Shown one piece after another: positions 9,474 through 20,393 of a stretch of 64,000 nucleotides of DNA. The notes beneath the pieces were generated by a model. That model was not told the origin of the DNA and made no database searches. It worked only from the letters and a program-made list of their open reading frames with translations. The stretch is from Acrasis kona. Lineage: Eukaryota; Heterolobosea; Eutetramitea; Acrasida; Acrasidae. Made by a program: the position numbers and the translations under genes. Each line of letters opens with the position of its first letter. The first letter of the stretch is position 1. The stretch is from NCBI GenBank assembly GCA_026419775.2, contig JAOPGA020001721.1, positions 1 through 64,000 on the forward strand, in the 5' to 3' direction.

Positions 9474-10461
9474 TTATTGGATATTCATTTTCGAGGGAAC
9501 AGCAATGAAGTATCCACACATTTTGTAGTCTCCGGTATCCGCTTTATCGGGGCATATTATTTTCTGCTTACTGTCGTCCAAATCGGAGACTGGTGAGGTT
9601 CCTTTCTTGCCCGACCATGTTCCTTCCAAATCCTTTCTAAAAATCTATCAAGTAAGTAAGAAACAAATAATAGTTAACTTACAGCAAAATCTCTACCTTC
9701 AAGCGTAAGCAAAGCAAAATAATGTCCTAACTTTGGTTGTCCCTCCGGACATGGAAAACCTATTGGTTGTAGCCCATCGAAAATAGCTGCATCGTAGAGA
9801 GCCGCACAGTTGGGTGCGATGTATGTGCCCTTCCTCCTTCCAAATTGTGCAAAAGTATCTGTACGAATATCTGCACCGTAGTTATAATCATTATTAAGCC
9901 TCATGGCATCAGGATCACTGTTCCATTTATCAGGAGAGTACACTGTTACATTGTCTGGACCCTTTATTGGTTTATCTATAATGATGTCTTCAAAGATGTT
10001 ATTGCTCGCATGTGGCTCCAAGTCATGAACACCACCTGCGATAACATTCTTGATCTGGTTGATGAAATTGGCAGAATCTTTATCTACTTGGTTCTCAGAT
10101 TTTATTAATGTGATGTATTTCTCTAGCAAAAAGCTTTCAACGTCTTTTGCATTTACCACATATAAACATTGTTTCATCTCGGAGTCATAAACTCTGAAAC
10201 CCTTGTATCCAAATCCTGATGAATATTGCTCGCATGAAAATTGGTTGTTCTTGTACAAGGACGATGCTGTAGAACAGTTGTTAGACCAGTGACATGATGT
10301 GTGGTGCACTTACCAATCGTCATAAATCTTGCTCGCTCCTGTCCTTCCAGGTGCCACCTTGGATTGGGGACCCCAGAAAAAATGTCCATCACTACTAGTG
10401 ATTTTTGGGACAAAACTGTGGCACACAATGCTAGTAGCGAAAGTAGGATCGATAATCTCAT
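9474..10461 (-). CDS. Secreted orphan protein, three exons
   Basis: Spliced model of 300 aa: exons 10314-10461, 9683-10266 and 9474-9644, with introns of 47 and 38 nt (GTAAGT...ACAG and GTAAGT...GATAG); total 903 nt in frame. A clear signal peptide (MRLSILLSLLALCATVLSQ) is followed by VMDIFSGVPNPRWHL. The mature part is rich in Cys, Tyr and Asn, with Cys-rich stretches (SCEQY, CPEGQP, ICPDKAD, KMCGYF) expected to form disulfides. It is predicted extracellular or vacuolar. I do not recognise a family. The stop in exon 3 follows VPSKMNIQ. Confidence 0.7.
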
Positions 10462-10726
10462 TTTACTGTGAATTTATGAAAAGCTTCAAATTTCACAGCC
10501 TTTTATCTCAGAATTGATCTGTGCGTTATTGAATTTGAGTCAGATCTGTGCATTGTTGAATTTGAATGGAACAGTTATAGACATTCCTTTCATTTGTCAT
10601 AAAGACACTTCAAGTTGATTGTAACAAAGTACATTCATCTACAAACTTTCATATTGTAAAGGGATATGATATAGGTATGAGAAATACATTACACCAACAC
10701 ATCAAAACAACTTAACAGGTTTATTG

Positions 10727-12278
10727 TTACAATTCACTGAAGCATTTGTCAAGGCCATACAACAAAAAGTCTGCATCTTCGTCAGAGATACACATTGGTG
10801 GTTTGATTCTAAAAACATTTCCATACAAGCCTCCCTTCCCAATCAAGATACCCATGTCCTTCAACATTTCAAATACTTGTGCTGTTTCTTGAGGTGCTGG
10901 TGTCTTGGCCGCACGATCCTTTACTAATTCCAATCCCAACATGAGTCCTTCTCCTCTTACTTGACCAATGATTTGATGTTTTTCTTGTAATTTAATCATT
11001 CCATCCTTCAACTTCTTTCCAAGATGTAGACACCTTTCTTGTAATTTCTCCTCGTCAATGACTTGTAATACTGCTCTACCCATTGCTGCACTCACAGGGT
11101 TTCCTCCATAAGTGTTAAAGTGTATGCGTCTAAAAATGTTGTTGACCTTATGTGAGTGATGAGTGTCTTACTTTTTTAGACTTGCTGCAATTTCAGGAGT
11201 GGTAGTGACTGCTGCAAGAGGGGCACCGTTTCCGATTCCTTTGGCCATTGTGATAATATCTGGAATGACACCTTGTGTTTCAAAACCCCAGTAATGGGTG
11301 CCACATCTTCCAAAACCAGTTTGTACTTCATCAGCTATGCAGACACCTCCATGAGAGCGTACAGTTTCGTAAACTTTCTTCAGGTAGCCAGGTGGTGGTA
11401 CGTTAGTTCCTCCGACACCCTAAAATGTATTAGTATGCCACGTTGTAAAATGTTTACTTGGATGGTCTCAGCAATGAATGCAGCAACTCCACCACTTGTT
11501 GAGTGTTCAATAAGGTTCTTTACGTCCCAAGCGTATCTTTCGCTTGCACGTTCTGGCGTTTCGTCTGCAAAAGGGCCTCTGTACATGTCAGGATTTAAAA
11601 CGTGATGGATGCCAATTGCTGGCATTTGTGGATACTTCCAGGTATGAAGCGCGGTGAGTCCATGTGTACCTTGACTCATTCCATGATAAGCGTTGCGGAG
11701 CGCCAAAATGTCCATGTGCCCAGTATGTAGCCTTGCCATTAGCATCTATAGAGTATAAGAACTTTTCATTGGAGTTTAAAACTTACTGCCAAGTCATTTG
11801 CTTCAGAACCAGAGTTTACAAAGTAAGTGACCTTTAGGTTTCCAGGCATCTTCTCTGCAAGCTCTTTACCAAACTGTGCAACCACTGGGTTGAGGTAGAT
11901 TGTTGTGGTATGATTGAGCTTGTTTAATTGATCGATCGCAGCTTTAGTAACCTTGGGATGACAGTGACCAACGCTAATTGTCACTATTCCTCCGAATAAG
12001 TCTAAATATCTTCTACCTGTCTCATCCCTATTTACATCAGAATTAAATGCAAAAGAGATAACTTACCATACATATTGCATCTTTCCCTCAACAACCATAA
12101 TCGGTTTCTTGTAGTAAGTAAGAAGAGCTGGGCTTAGATACTCAGTCCTGATTTTCGAAACTTCATCAATTGTTGGTCCATCGTATGGTTGTGGTTGGTG
12201 GTCAAATGATGGAAGTTTATTGACGATGGAGTAACTCCTACCAACTAATGGACGTACAAGGCTACGAAGTGAGATCAT
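10727..12278 (-). CDS. Class-III aminotransferase, AGXT2-like (mitochondrial)
   Basis: Five exons (12067-12278, 11787-12027, 11458-11745, 11172-11419, 10727-11129), introns 38-42 nt, 463 aa. A PLP enzyme of the ornithine/GABA transaminase fold, closest to alanine-glyoxylate aminotransferase 2. It moves the amino group of alanine or beta-amino acids to glyoxylate or pyruvate. Seen: a basic mitochondrial-type N-terminus ([17 protein letters not shown]), [23 protein letters not shown] (cofactor phosphate), [11 protein letters not shown] with the PLP-nitrogen Asp, and the Lys of [12 protein letters not shown] that forms the Schiff base. Exon junctions restore [10 protein letters not shown] and [14 protein letters not shown]. 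Complete. The exact amino donor is not certain. Confidence 0.9.
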
Positions 12279-12451
12279 TCAATCAAAATTGTTGGAAGGA
12301 TTACAACGCAAGTATATCACGTGACAGCGATTGATTGGTTTTTAACTTTCAGTCCGAGTCTTTTGATGTTACGCTTTTCGATCCAAAGTTCTTTTGACTC
12401 TTTTACACGGCGGAGTTTCGTTGACCAACGGAAATTATAAAGGAGAATCAA
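12279..12451. promoter_or_regulatory. Bidirectional promoter with a CACGTG box
   Basis: The 173 bp between the divergent aminotransferase and membrane-protein start codons must carry both promoters. A CACGTG palindrome lies at 12318-12323. This is the classic bHLH/bZIP core, but whether it is used here is inference. Confidence 0.4.
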
Positions 12452-14721
12452 ATGCGCATGATACAGAGACTTTTGTTGCTGTCGATGGCGATACTCATTT
12501 GCATACAAGAGAGCAAACAGGTTCAATTTTTAGATTCTACTCTAGAAGGACAGAAATGGAGCGACCTAAGGAAGGCAACGTCAAATAAGATGGTGATGAC
12601 CGTCGTTACCATAAATAATTATAACGGAACGAACTTACCTGCAAATCAAATTTACATTAATGCTTTTGACAGCGTGTTATATTTGGACCCGTCTTCCCGC
12701 TACTACTCGTTCATGACCATCACCAGATTCATGTACTTTTATAACTTTGACATTGATTACGAAAACGACGCTCCCATGCCTTCGGTTATCGAGTTAGAGC
12801 CAGACCAAACTGATCTTGTAAATCCAGACGTTTTAGATTTAATCAATTCTTTTATCACACAAACAAATATTATGAGCCTGAACACGACCTATTCTGTTTG
12901 TTGGATAAAAAGCGATCCTAACAGGGCTTCGAAGTCTTCTTTCTTTTGTTTTAGAACAAAAGATAAAAAAATGTACAGCGTTGATGTGCTGGCCAATGAA
13001 CACTATGTAACGGTTGATGTGGTCATTAACATATTTCAACTTGTTGTTGCAATAGGCATCGTTTACATCTATGTGACTAATATGAATATTATTCGCAAGA
13101 GTAGAAAGTTCATCTTTGTGACCGACTCAATAAAAAACCCGCCCATGTGGCAAAACTTGTTTCCGTCCATTCCTACTAGTATTGCTGTGAAATTTAGAAT
13201 ATTCGACTCCATTAGTTTATGTGTAGTTCACATCATCTTGTGCACGATTGTAATCTTTTCTCAACTTCAACCTGAAGAATGGCCTGCTTTGAACTACAGT
13301 AAGTTACTATGATCAGATCCATATTCAAACACTACATAGATTTTTCATTACAGTTTAGAAATTATTTGGCCAACAGTAAACAATACTGGGTGGCCATCTT
13401 ACTGATTATCATCAATACCACATTCTTTTTAATAAAGCTTATAAGCGACAATCATCGGAACTTGAGCATAAAAGTACTACCCGATGTATCTACCAATAAA
13501 ACAAGGGTCAAGTTTGACCGAATTATTGTTTCTTTGGTGTACGCCGCTGCGTGCGTTTCAATTCTAGTTTGCTATGTTTTTTTTGGTGTGCCCAGTAAGA
13601 GAAGATATAGAAGGGTTTTATGGTGCACTGGATGTGTTCTATTTGGTATTGCATTGTTCTTCAATCTACACTTTATGAATATTTATGCTGATAAAAAACT
13701 AACCAGCTGGCTCCAAAGTAAATTCTCTTTTATAGGCAAGGGTAGAAAAGAGGAAAAAGATGACACTTTTTATCAACTGCAAGAAGAACTCAGCCAAGAA
13801 TACTATGTCAGAGATGAAGTTCTACCAAAAGTAGCTGCCCCTAAAAAAGACAAGTATCAGAAACACTTGCCTTATTGGTTGTATCTTCTTGTCCTGATTA
13901 TTAATTATACTATTAGATCGGTGTGGTTGTGCTCTTTGGCATTAATGACCTTCTTAGCTGGTTTTGTGGTGTCAAGGTTTATAGAATCTACTATTGATAA
14001 TATTCTTGTCAATGGTGATATTATTAGTACTTATAGCTACTTCTTCTCCATTGTTGGTGTCATGTATAAAACCAAAAATGATATCGAACTTCCTTACCTA
14101 AAGTTGAAGACGTTGATATGTAATGAGCGAGGAGCTCTATCCATGGAACGCATTCTTCACCATAGAAGCGAGATTCGCAGTCGTCCTTATGAAGAAGCAA
14201 AAAAAGATAAGGAGAATTGGTATTTAATTCCAATGACTTGGACAGTGTTTATCAGGGTGTCGAAACTAATGAGACTTAGAAGACAAACGTTAAGGACAGC
14301 TGCTCAAGCTGTATTTGCAATGTTTATACTTTGTGTGTTCCATTTTTCCAATTTAATCTTTGACGTGCAATTCAATAAAGTGTTTGGTAATTCTGCCATC
14401 TTTGCAATCTTGGCCACCACTGTGATGCCACTAATACCAAAATTCATTTCATACTTGTCAGAGGATGAGGTAGGTATGGACAGCAAGCTCTTCAATGCTA
14501 GATTAAATAATGCAATGTTGTTATTGGAGCGACAGGAAGAGCGCAGGAACACACTTGAGTTTGCAGTTGGTAAAATCCCTCATCGATATGCAAGATTCAT
14601 GTACAAGGTTTTGAGTGCCTTGAAAGAAGAGAAGGAAGAAAGGATGGATCCATTGTATGATTATGATCCTTTGACAAATGAAGCAACGATAAAGGACCCA
14701 GGATTTGATCATCAAGAATAA
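12452..14721 (+). CDS. Multipass membrane protein, two exons (unknown)
   Basis: Two open frames join through a 41-nt intron at 13299-13339 (GTAAGT...ACATAG), giving WPALNYNFSLQFRN across the junction and 742 aa. A signal peptide (MRMIQRLLLLSMAILIC) leads to a lumenal/extracellular domain with several N-x-T/S sites (NGTN, LNTTY). Eight or nine helices follow (for example VVAIGIVYIYV, ILVCYVFFG, FAMFILCVFHF). A charged cytosolic loop (GKGRKEEKDD) and an acidic tail end the protein. The topology recalls a receptor or transporter, but no family motif is recognised. It shares the promoter region with the aminotransferase. Confidence 0.75.
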
Positions 14722-14766
14722 AAATAAATTTTATTGTAACTTCTATTTATGTAACAAGCGTTGAAA

Positions 14767-15906
14767 ATGGACGCAGTCAAAAACGCTATTAGCAATACCA
14801 TTGAATCAGTCTCACATGGCGTGCACAAGATTACCCATACACCAATAGGTCCCCCAAACTATATAAGATACGATCAAGAAGGGGTTGAGCAACATGATGA
14901 ACAAGAAGATGCCAAAATCCGAGAGACTGTTGAAATTATGAATAGATTATTAGAGAAGAACTTTAATATTCATGGCCACGCGTTTAGAGGAACTCACATC
15001 AAATCACAAGCGATTGTTAAGGGAACAATCACAATACTTGACGACCTTCCAACTCCTTTCCGACAAGGTTTATTTGCTACATCAGGAACTCACCCCCTCA
15101 TCATGAGATACGCCAATGAACCAAGTGATTTAATTGACGACAGAATTACAGCACCACGTGGGGTTGGTATGAAGATCTTTAATGTACCTGGAAAGAAACT
15201 AATCTCTGAGGACAGCCAAACCCAAGATTTTTCATTCAACAATGCACCGGTCATTGAATTGACTGACATCAACGTTAACCTAGAGATCCAAAAATTAAGG
15301 GAGAAGTACTCTGACCAACCAGAAAAATTAAAAGCTGCCGTTGCCACCCGTAGAGACGCCGCACGTCAATTAGCTCCATTCCAACTCCCAAACATTCATT
15401 TATTAGCACACACATTCTACTCTCAAGCAGCTTATCGGTACGGGGATTTTGTGTGCAAGTTTAGCATTGTTCCCACCTTACAAAAACAAAAAGAATTACA
15501 AAATAAAAAAGTCACAAATGACCATTCTCCTAACGTACTGAGAGAATGGGCTAGTGAATACTTTTCTGTAAACTCCGCTGAATATGATTTTAGAATACAG
15601 TTGTGCACTGATCTGTACTTGATGCCAGTCGAAGATGCTTCTGTTGAGTGGCCAGAGAGTGTGAGTCCATATGTTACTGTTGCGCGTATAAACATTCCTC
15701 CGCAAGAAACCTTTAGTGATGAGAGAAGAGTGTTTTGGGAAGAGAAGATTAAAATTGATCCGTGGGCTGGTCTTGAGGAGCATTGTCCATTAGGCAGCAT
15801 TAATCGTTTGAGAAGGCAAGTTTATGAAACTTCAAGACAGTTCAGACAAAAGAGGAATCTCCAGGTGATTTCAAATTTGAAAGACATTAATGATGTACCT
15901 AATTAA
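14767..15906 (+). CDS. Catalase-like haem protein
   Basis: Intronless, 379 aa, starting at the ATG at 14767. It belongs to the catalase-related family of short proteins without the C-terminal catalase domain. Seen: the distal-His region HGHAFRGTHIKSQAIVKGTI (compare R-x-x-H-x-x-G in catalases), RGVGMKIFNVPG, SQTQDFSFNNAP, HLLAHTFYSQAAYRYGD, and the family tail DPWAGLEEHCPLGSINRLR. By homology it may decompose peroxide or use it to oxidise lipids or small substrates. No targeting signal is obvious. The stop of the preceding membrane-protein gene is 45 bp upstream. Function beyond haem/peroxide chemistry is inference. Confidence 0.8.
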   Translation: MDAVKNAISNTIESVSHGVHKITHTPIGPPNYIRYDQEGVEQHDEQEDAKIRETVEIMNRLLEKNFNIHGHAFRGTHIKSQAIVKGTITILDDLPTPFRQGLFATSGTHPLIMRYANEPSDLIDDRITAPRGVGMKIFNVPGKKLISEDSQTQDFSFNNAPVIELTDINVNLEIQKLREKYSDQPEKLKAAVATRRDAARQLAPFQLPNIHLLAHTFYSQAAYRYGDFVCKFSIVPTLQKQKELQNKKVTNDHSPNVLREWASEYFSVNSAEYDFRIQLCTDLYLMPVEDASVEWPESVSPYVTVARINIPPQETFSDERRVFWEEKIKIDPWAGLEEHCPLGSINRLRRQVYETSRQFRQKRNLQVISNLKDINDVPN

Positions 15907-16157
15907 ATTTTTTTGAATACTTTGCTTACTACAAATAAAACGCGCTCCTTTTTGAAAAATGGCTAATGATAACAGGAACTTGACCCACCATGATCAATAC
16001 TTCATATGAAGTAGAGAAGCTCATTTTATTTCTTGCAATTCAGTTCAAATATTGAGCTCAACCTTCTCATTGAATTTCACACTATCAAAGTTGACTCTCT
16101 CACATTTCACACCATTAAAAAAATAAACTCACAAGAGCTTCTCACATATTATATATA

Positions 16158-17165
16158 ATGGATAGAGGAAGAGGAAGAGGAGGTTTCGGTGGACGCGGCG
16201 GTGCATCACGCGGTGGTGGAGACCGTGGAGGTCGTGGTGGCGGACGTGGCGGTTTCGGAGGAGACCGTGGCGGTCGTGGTGGTGGAAGAGGTGGTTTCGG
16301 TGGAGACCGTGGTGGCCGTGGTGCAGCACGTGGCGGTGGACGTGGACGTGGTGGAGGAGATCGCGGTGGTGGACGTGGAGGCCGTGGTGGCGGACGCGGT
16401 GGTGGAAGAGGTGGCGGACGCGGCGGTGGAGCTGCTGGTGGTAAGAAAGTTTTGGTCGAGCCACACAGACATCCCGGTATATTTGTCGTCAAGGGCGGTG
16501 ATGAATCCATTGCTACCTTGAACATGGTCGCTGGAGAAAGTGTATACCAAGAAAAGAGAGTAAGTGTCGAACAAGGATTCGGCGATAGCGCCTCAAAGGT
16601 AGAATACAGAATCTGGAATCCCTTCAGAAGCAAGTTGGGAGCCGCTGTTGTTGGTGGTGTAGAATCAATTCACATTGAACCAGGCACTAAGCTATTATAC
16701 TTGGGAGCTGCATCAGGAACAACCGTATCTCACTGCGCCGACATTGTGGGAGAGAAGGGTGTAGTATACGCTGTAGAGTTCTCAGAAAGATCAGGGAGAG
16801 ATTTGATCGAGATGGCCAAAAAACGCACTAACGTCATTCCCATCATTGAAGATGCTCGTCATCCCATGCGTTACCGTATGTTAGTCGGAATGGTTGACAC
16901 AGTTTTTGCTGACGTTGCCCAACCCGATCAAGCCCGTATCGTTGCTTTGAACGCCCAATATTTCCTCAAACCAAAGGGTCACTTTGTAATCTCCATCAAG
17001 GCAAACTGTATCGACTCAACAGTTGAAGCCGAAGTTGTGTTTGCAAGAGAAGTAGAGACATTGAAGAAGGAAGGATTCATTCCATTTGAACAACTTACAC
17101 TAGAACCATACGAAAGAGACCACGCAATTGTCGTTGGATCATACTTGTCAGATAAACAAAAATAA
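16158..17165 (+). CDS. FBL: Fibrillarin (snoRNP 2'-O-methyltransferase)
   Basis: Intronless, 335 aa. Catalytic subunit of box C/D snoRNPs that 2'-O-methylates rRNA in the nucleolus and methylates a histone H2A Gln in several eukaryotes. The first 95 residues are an RGG/GAR domain with a simple-sequence DNA pattern. The methyltransferase domain follows: [24 protein letters not shown], the SAM-binding [39 protein letters not shown] and ISIKANCID with the catalytic Lys. Length and motifs are complete. A convergent RGG-rich gene lies downstream. Confidence 0.97.
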   Translation: MDRGRGRGGFGGRGGASRGGGDRGGRGGGRGGFGGDRGGRGGGRGGFGGDRGGRGAARGGGRGRGGGDRGGGRGGRGGGRGGGRGGGRGGGAAGGKKVLVEPHRHPGIFVVKGGDESIATLNMVAGESVYQEKRVSVEQGFGDSASKVEYRIWNPFRSKLGAAVVGGVESIHIEPGTKLLYLGAASGTTVSHCADIVGEKGVVYAVEFSERSGRDLIEMAKKRTNVIPIIEDARHPMRYRMLVGMVDTVFADVAQPDQARIVALNAQYFLKPKGHFVISIKANCIDSTVEAEVVFAREVETLKKEGFIPFEQLTLEPYERDHAIVVGSYLSDKQK

Positions 17166-17354
17166 ATTTAAACATTTTTTCAAAGTTTACATCTCTCACT
17201 TGGTGTCATGATGAAGACTTTTTTGCTTCGCGACAAGAATAAAAGTACATTTTCATAAGCGGTTTTTATTTAAGCATTGAGCAGTCTGTAATGTACCTCC
17301 AGGAAGGGACGTTCATGTTACCAATGTGAGTGCGAATCAATCTCTCAAAGAATC

Positions 17355-18413
17355 CTAAGATTCATTGTTGGCGTCAGTGGTGGCTTCTTGTTGCTGTTGG
17401 AATTGTTTGGGAACGTAAGCCTTGCTGTTTGCGTTCAACTTGATACTGGAGGTTGAAGGAGCGACTGTTGCTGTTGTTGTGTCTTGATGTGCGTATTCGG
17501 GAACGAACAATGGTGTTGGGCTGTGATAGATGGGTTGTTGTGGGTAGTCATAATATACGTACTGATTTTGTTGATAAGGATTGTAATATTCTTGTTGGTC
17601 GTGACGATAGTCGTTGGATGGATCGTTTCCATCTTGTTGCCTTTGAACAGAATATCTCTTGCTGTTGATGGGTTGGTGGTTGTGAGAGAATTGACCTCTT
17701 CCTCTGCCTCGTGGGTGTGTGGGTGAAGAAGGTGGTTGATCTAACGATTGACCTCTTCCCATCCTCTTGACGCCCTTGACTTTGGCACCTCTCAGTTGGG
17801 GTCTGTTGTCTCCACGACCAGCACCAGGCGTAGGACTCAATTGTCTGCCGCTTGAACCCTGATCTTCTGAAGCAGCCTGTCCATCCTTGGGAAACCTTTT
17901 TCTTTCGCGGCGTTTGCGGATCGGTTTGTTGTTTGCGTCTAATTGGACGACATCTGCACCTTGTTGCTGACCATCAGGAGTCGTGCTTCCTTCTCTGTCA
18001 ACACCACGGCCACGGCCACGACCCCTACCGGGTTTACGTGCTGCACCCATGGCACCTCTGAGGACAGGTCTCTTCTCTGAGCTTCCTGGGCGCCTTGGCT
18101 CGGGAGTGGTCGAGCCACGGCCTCTGGAGCCACGACCAGTCCCTCGTTGGGATTTGGCCCCTCTTGGAGAATCTTGTGCAGAAGGTTTCGCTTCCTCTAA
18201 TGTTTCAACATAATCGATCTCCTCCTCGTCTTGATGCTCTTCTTCATCGGAGTGGACTGCCCCATCATCTTGTATTTCGTCTTGATTTTTTTCATCATCG
18301 TTTACGTCGTCATGCTCTTCAGCCTCAGGGTCATAACTTTGATCACTTTCGTAATCTTCTTCAGCTTCAGAGCCAGAACCCTCTTCGTCCGTCCTTCTAC
18401 GTCTTCTCTGCAT
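17355..18413 (-). CDS. Acidic/RGG low-complexity protein with C-terminal PAM2 motif
   Basis: Intronless, 352 aa, essentially all disordered. An acidic Glu/Asp/Ser N-terminus (1-75), several RGRGRG patches (about 95-250) and a Q/Y/N-rich prion-like segment (about 265-315) are followed near residue 327 by KLNANSKAYVP. This matches the PAM2 consensus (L-N-x-N-A-x-x-F-x-P), which binds the MLLE domain of poly(A)-binding protein. SKRYSVQRQ (about 250) resembles a segment of CASC3/Barentsz, but the eIF4A3-binding SELOR box is not visible. I infer a cytoplasmic mRNP factor recruited to PABP. Family otherwise unknown. Confidence 0.75.
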   Translation of the reverse strand: MQRRRRRTDEEGSGSEAEEDYESDQSYDPEAEEHDDVNDDEKNQDEIQDDGAVHSDEEEHQDEEEIDYVETLEEAKPSAQDSPRGAKSQRGTGRGSRGRGSTTPEPRRPGSSEKRPVLRGAMGAARKPGRGRGRGRGVDREGSTTPDGQQQGADVVQLDANNKPIRKRRERKRFPKDGQAASEDQGSSGRQLSPTPGAGRGDNRPQLRGAKVKGVKRMGRGQSLDQPPSSPTHPRGRGRGQFSHNHQPINSKRYSVQRQQDGNDPSNDYRHDQQEYYNPYQQNQYVYYDYPQQPIYHSPTPLFVPEYAHQDTTTATVAPSTSSIKLNANSKAYVPKQFQQQQEATTDANNES

Positions 18414-18511
18414 GATTTACGAATATTGGTGCTTCTTCGTTGCGTGGTGGGGGTGACAGTGTTTTATATGTAAGTCAACCAAACAATATATTTCAGTTGA
18501 GTGAGTTCACA

Positions 18512-20393
18512 ATGTGTGGGATCGGACTGTACGTTACAGGATTGAAGGACGATTTTCAGCAAATTAGTCCAACTAACAAGAACATTACACCGGTACTAGA
18601 TCTATATCAGGTGAAATAACTAAATTGTAGAACACAGAGGGCAACATTCAGAACATTGCAAACGTGATTACTCCAAGAGGACCAGATGGAACGCATCATG
18701 TTCAAGAACATATAGACGGCTCAAACGTGACATTATTTGGTAGTCTACTTGCACTTCGTGGTTTGCCAACCCCACAACCGCTAGTCGACCAAAGTAAAAA
18801 TCATGTTTTGTGTTGGAATGGCGAAGTATTTGGAGATGAGCAAATTTATCAACAAATAAAAAATAGATTGAGTGGTGCGAACGACACTGCTTTTTTGATG
18901 GACCAATTGTCACAATACGACACTGTGGAACAAAGTTTAAATTTATTCTCCAAAGTAGAGGGTCCTTTTTCTTTTATCTATCTAAATGTTAGTTCTCTTT
19001 TCTTTTCTGTTTTTAAATGTTCTTTTTATAAAGAAGAGGCAAAATTATTTATTGTTCGGTAGGGATATAATGGGCAGGAGAAGTCTATTATACTCTTTGC
19101 AGAGCAATAGTTATTTTGCGCTGTCGTCAACTGCTTGTGCTCTACACTGTTCTGATAGTTTAGAAGTAACTGTTTGGGAAGAAATCCCTAATAATGGTAT
19201 CTATCATTTAGATCTTTCACAATCACAACACCAAATGCAATTGCATCCATGGGAGAATTTGTTTAGTAGTAACTCAGTCGTATGTTTGTTCTCTTGTTCT
19301 TTTTACTACAACGTTAGGAATGGCCTTTGAAAAAAAGACTACCTGAACATATTGCCCCACCTGATGATTATGTAAGAAATGATGTGGTATATGATGATCT
19401 TGTATCCAAATTTACAGATCTTCTTTTGCAATCTACACGCAAGAGGGTAGTAGATGTTTACAATCAGTATGTCCGTTGTGAATCAATAAATAATTATCAT
19501 GTTATAGTGGTGAACTAACTAGAGTTGGTGTTTTATTCTCCGGAGGAATCGACTCCGTGATTATAACTGCATTGGCACATGTTGCATTAAATGATGAACA
19601 GTCCGACCAACAGCAGCACATTGATCTTTTAAATGTTTCTTTTGGTAATGATAGCAAACAAATGAGTAATGCTGCTGATAGAAAACAGGCCATCCAAGCT
19701 TTTGAAGAATTAAAGTCCTTGTATCCTTCAAGATGCTTCAACTTGGTTTTAATTGATGTAACAAATGGCGAATTAGCCTCAAATAAACAAAACATTGAAA
19801 GACTGATTTATCCAAGAAGTACAGTGTTAGACTTCAATATTGGAGCAGCACTGTGGTTCGCTTCAACAGGTGTTGGCAGGTTGTATGGAGATGATAGTAA
19901 TCAAAAATATGTCAGTACAGCAAAGGTTTTGTTGTGCGGCATCGGATCAGATGAACAACTGGCTGGTTATGGCAGGCATCGCACTAGTTTCATGCGCAAA
20001 CAAAAACATGATTGGAGTGCATTAAATGATGAATTAGATGTTGATGTTGGAAGGTTGTGGATTAGAAATCTTGGGCGTGACGATCGACTAATAAGCTCAC
20101 ACGGAAAAGAATCAAGGTAAATAAATCATTCTCATCATTTTGACACTTTTAGAAATCCCTTCCTAGATGAAGATTTTATGCGCTTTTGCCGCAATCAACC
20201 ATTGTGGTACTTGACAGATTTGAGGAGGGAAGCACATGGCGACAAGATGATCTTGAGAGATGCTGCCGATAGAATGGGTTTGAAGATTACATCAAAGTTT
20301 GTCAAGAGAGCAATTCAATTCGGAAGTAACATTGCAAAAGTATCACACAAAAAACAAGACGGAGATTGCAAAATAAACATTGAATTATTTTAA
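18512..20393 (+). CDS. ASNSD1: Asparagine synthetase domain-containing protein 1
   Basis: Six exons: 18512-18592, 18631-18987, 19034-19276, 19318-19466, 19508-20116 and 20153-20393. Introns are 36-46 nt; 559 aa in frame. The N-terminal class-II glutaminase-like domain starts with Cys2 (MCGIG). It continues with TPRGPDG, WNGEVFGD, GPFSFIYLN and FGRDIMGRRSLL. The AsnB-like domain shows the pyrophosphate loop VLFSGGIDSV, LLCGIGSDEQLAGYGRHR and RNPFLDEDFM. Order and motifs fit ASNSD1 rather than true ASNS. Its metabolic role is not well defined even in animals. Intron 1 could be read as 20 nt (18611-18630), but a 38-nt intron from 18593 fits local practice better. Its last 9 bases overlap the convergent gene. 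Confidence 0.9.

Noticed and set aside
9202-9519. 105-codon minus-strand ORF
   Set aside because: It overlaps the third exon of the secreted orphan in another phase and lacks any family signal.
16129-16633. Long ORFs on both strands through the fibrillarin GAR region
   Set aside because: They are shadows of GGN-rich simple sequence; the fibrillarin frame explains the region.
17435-18473. Several ORFs antisense or out of frame to the RGG protein
   Set aside because: Low-complexity DNA keeps other frames open; only the minus frame gives domain-like composition and a PAM2 motif.
18611-18630. A 20-nt intron in ASNSD1
   Set aside because: A 38-nt intron from 18593 with the same acceptor and phase fits the local length range, so an ultra-short intron is not needed.
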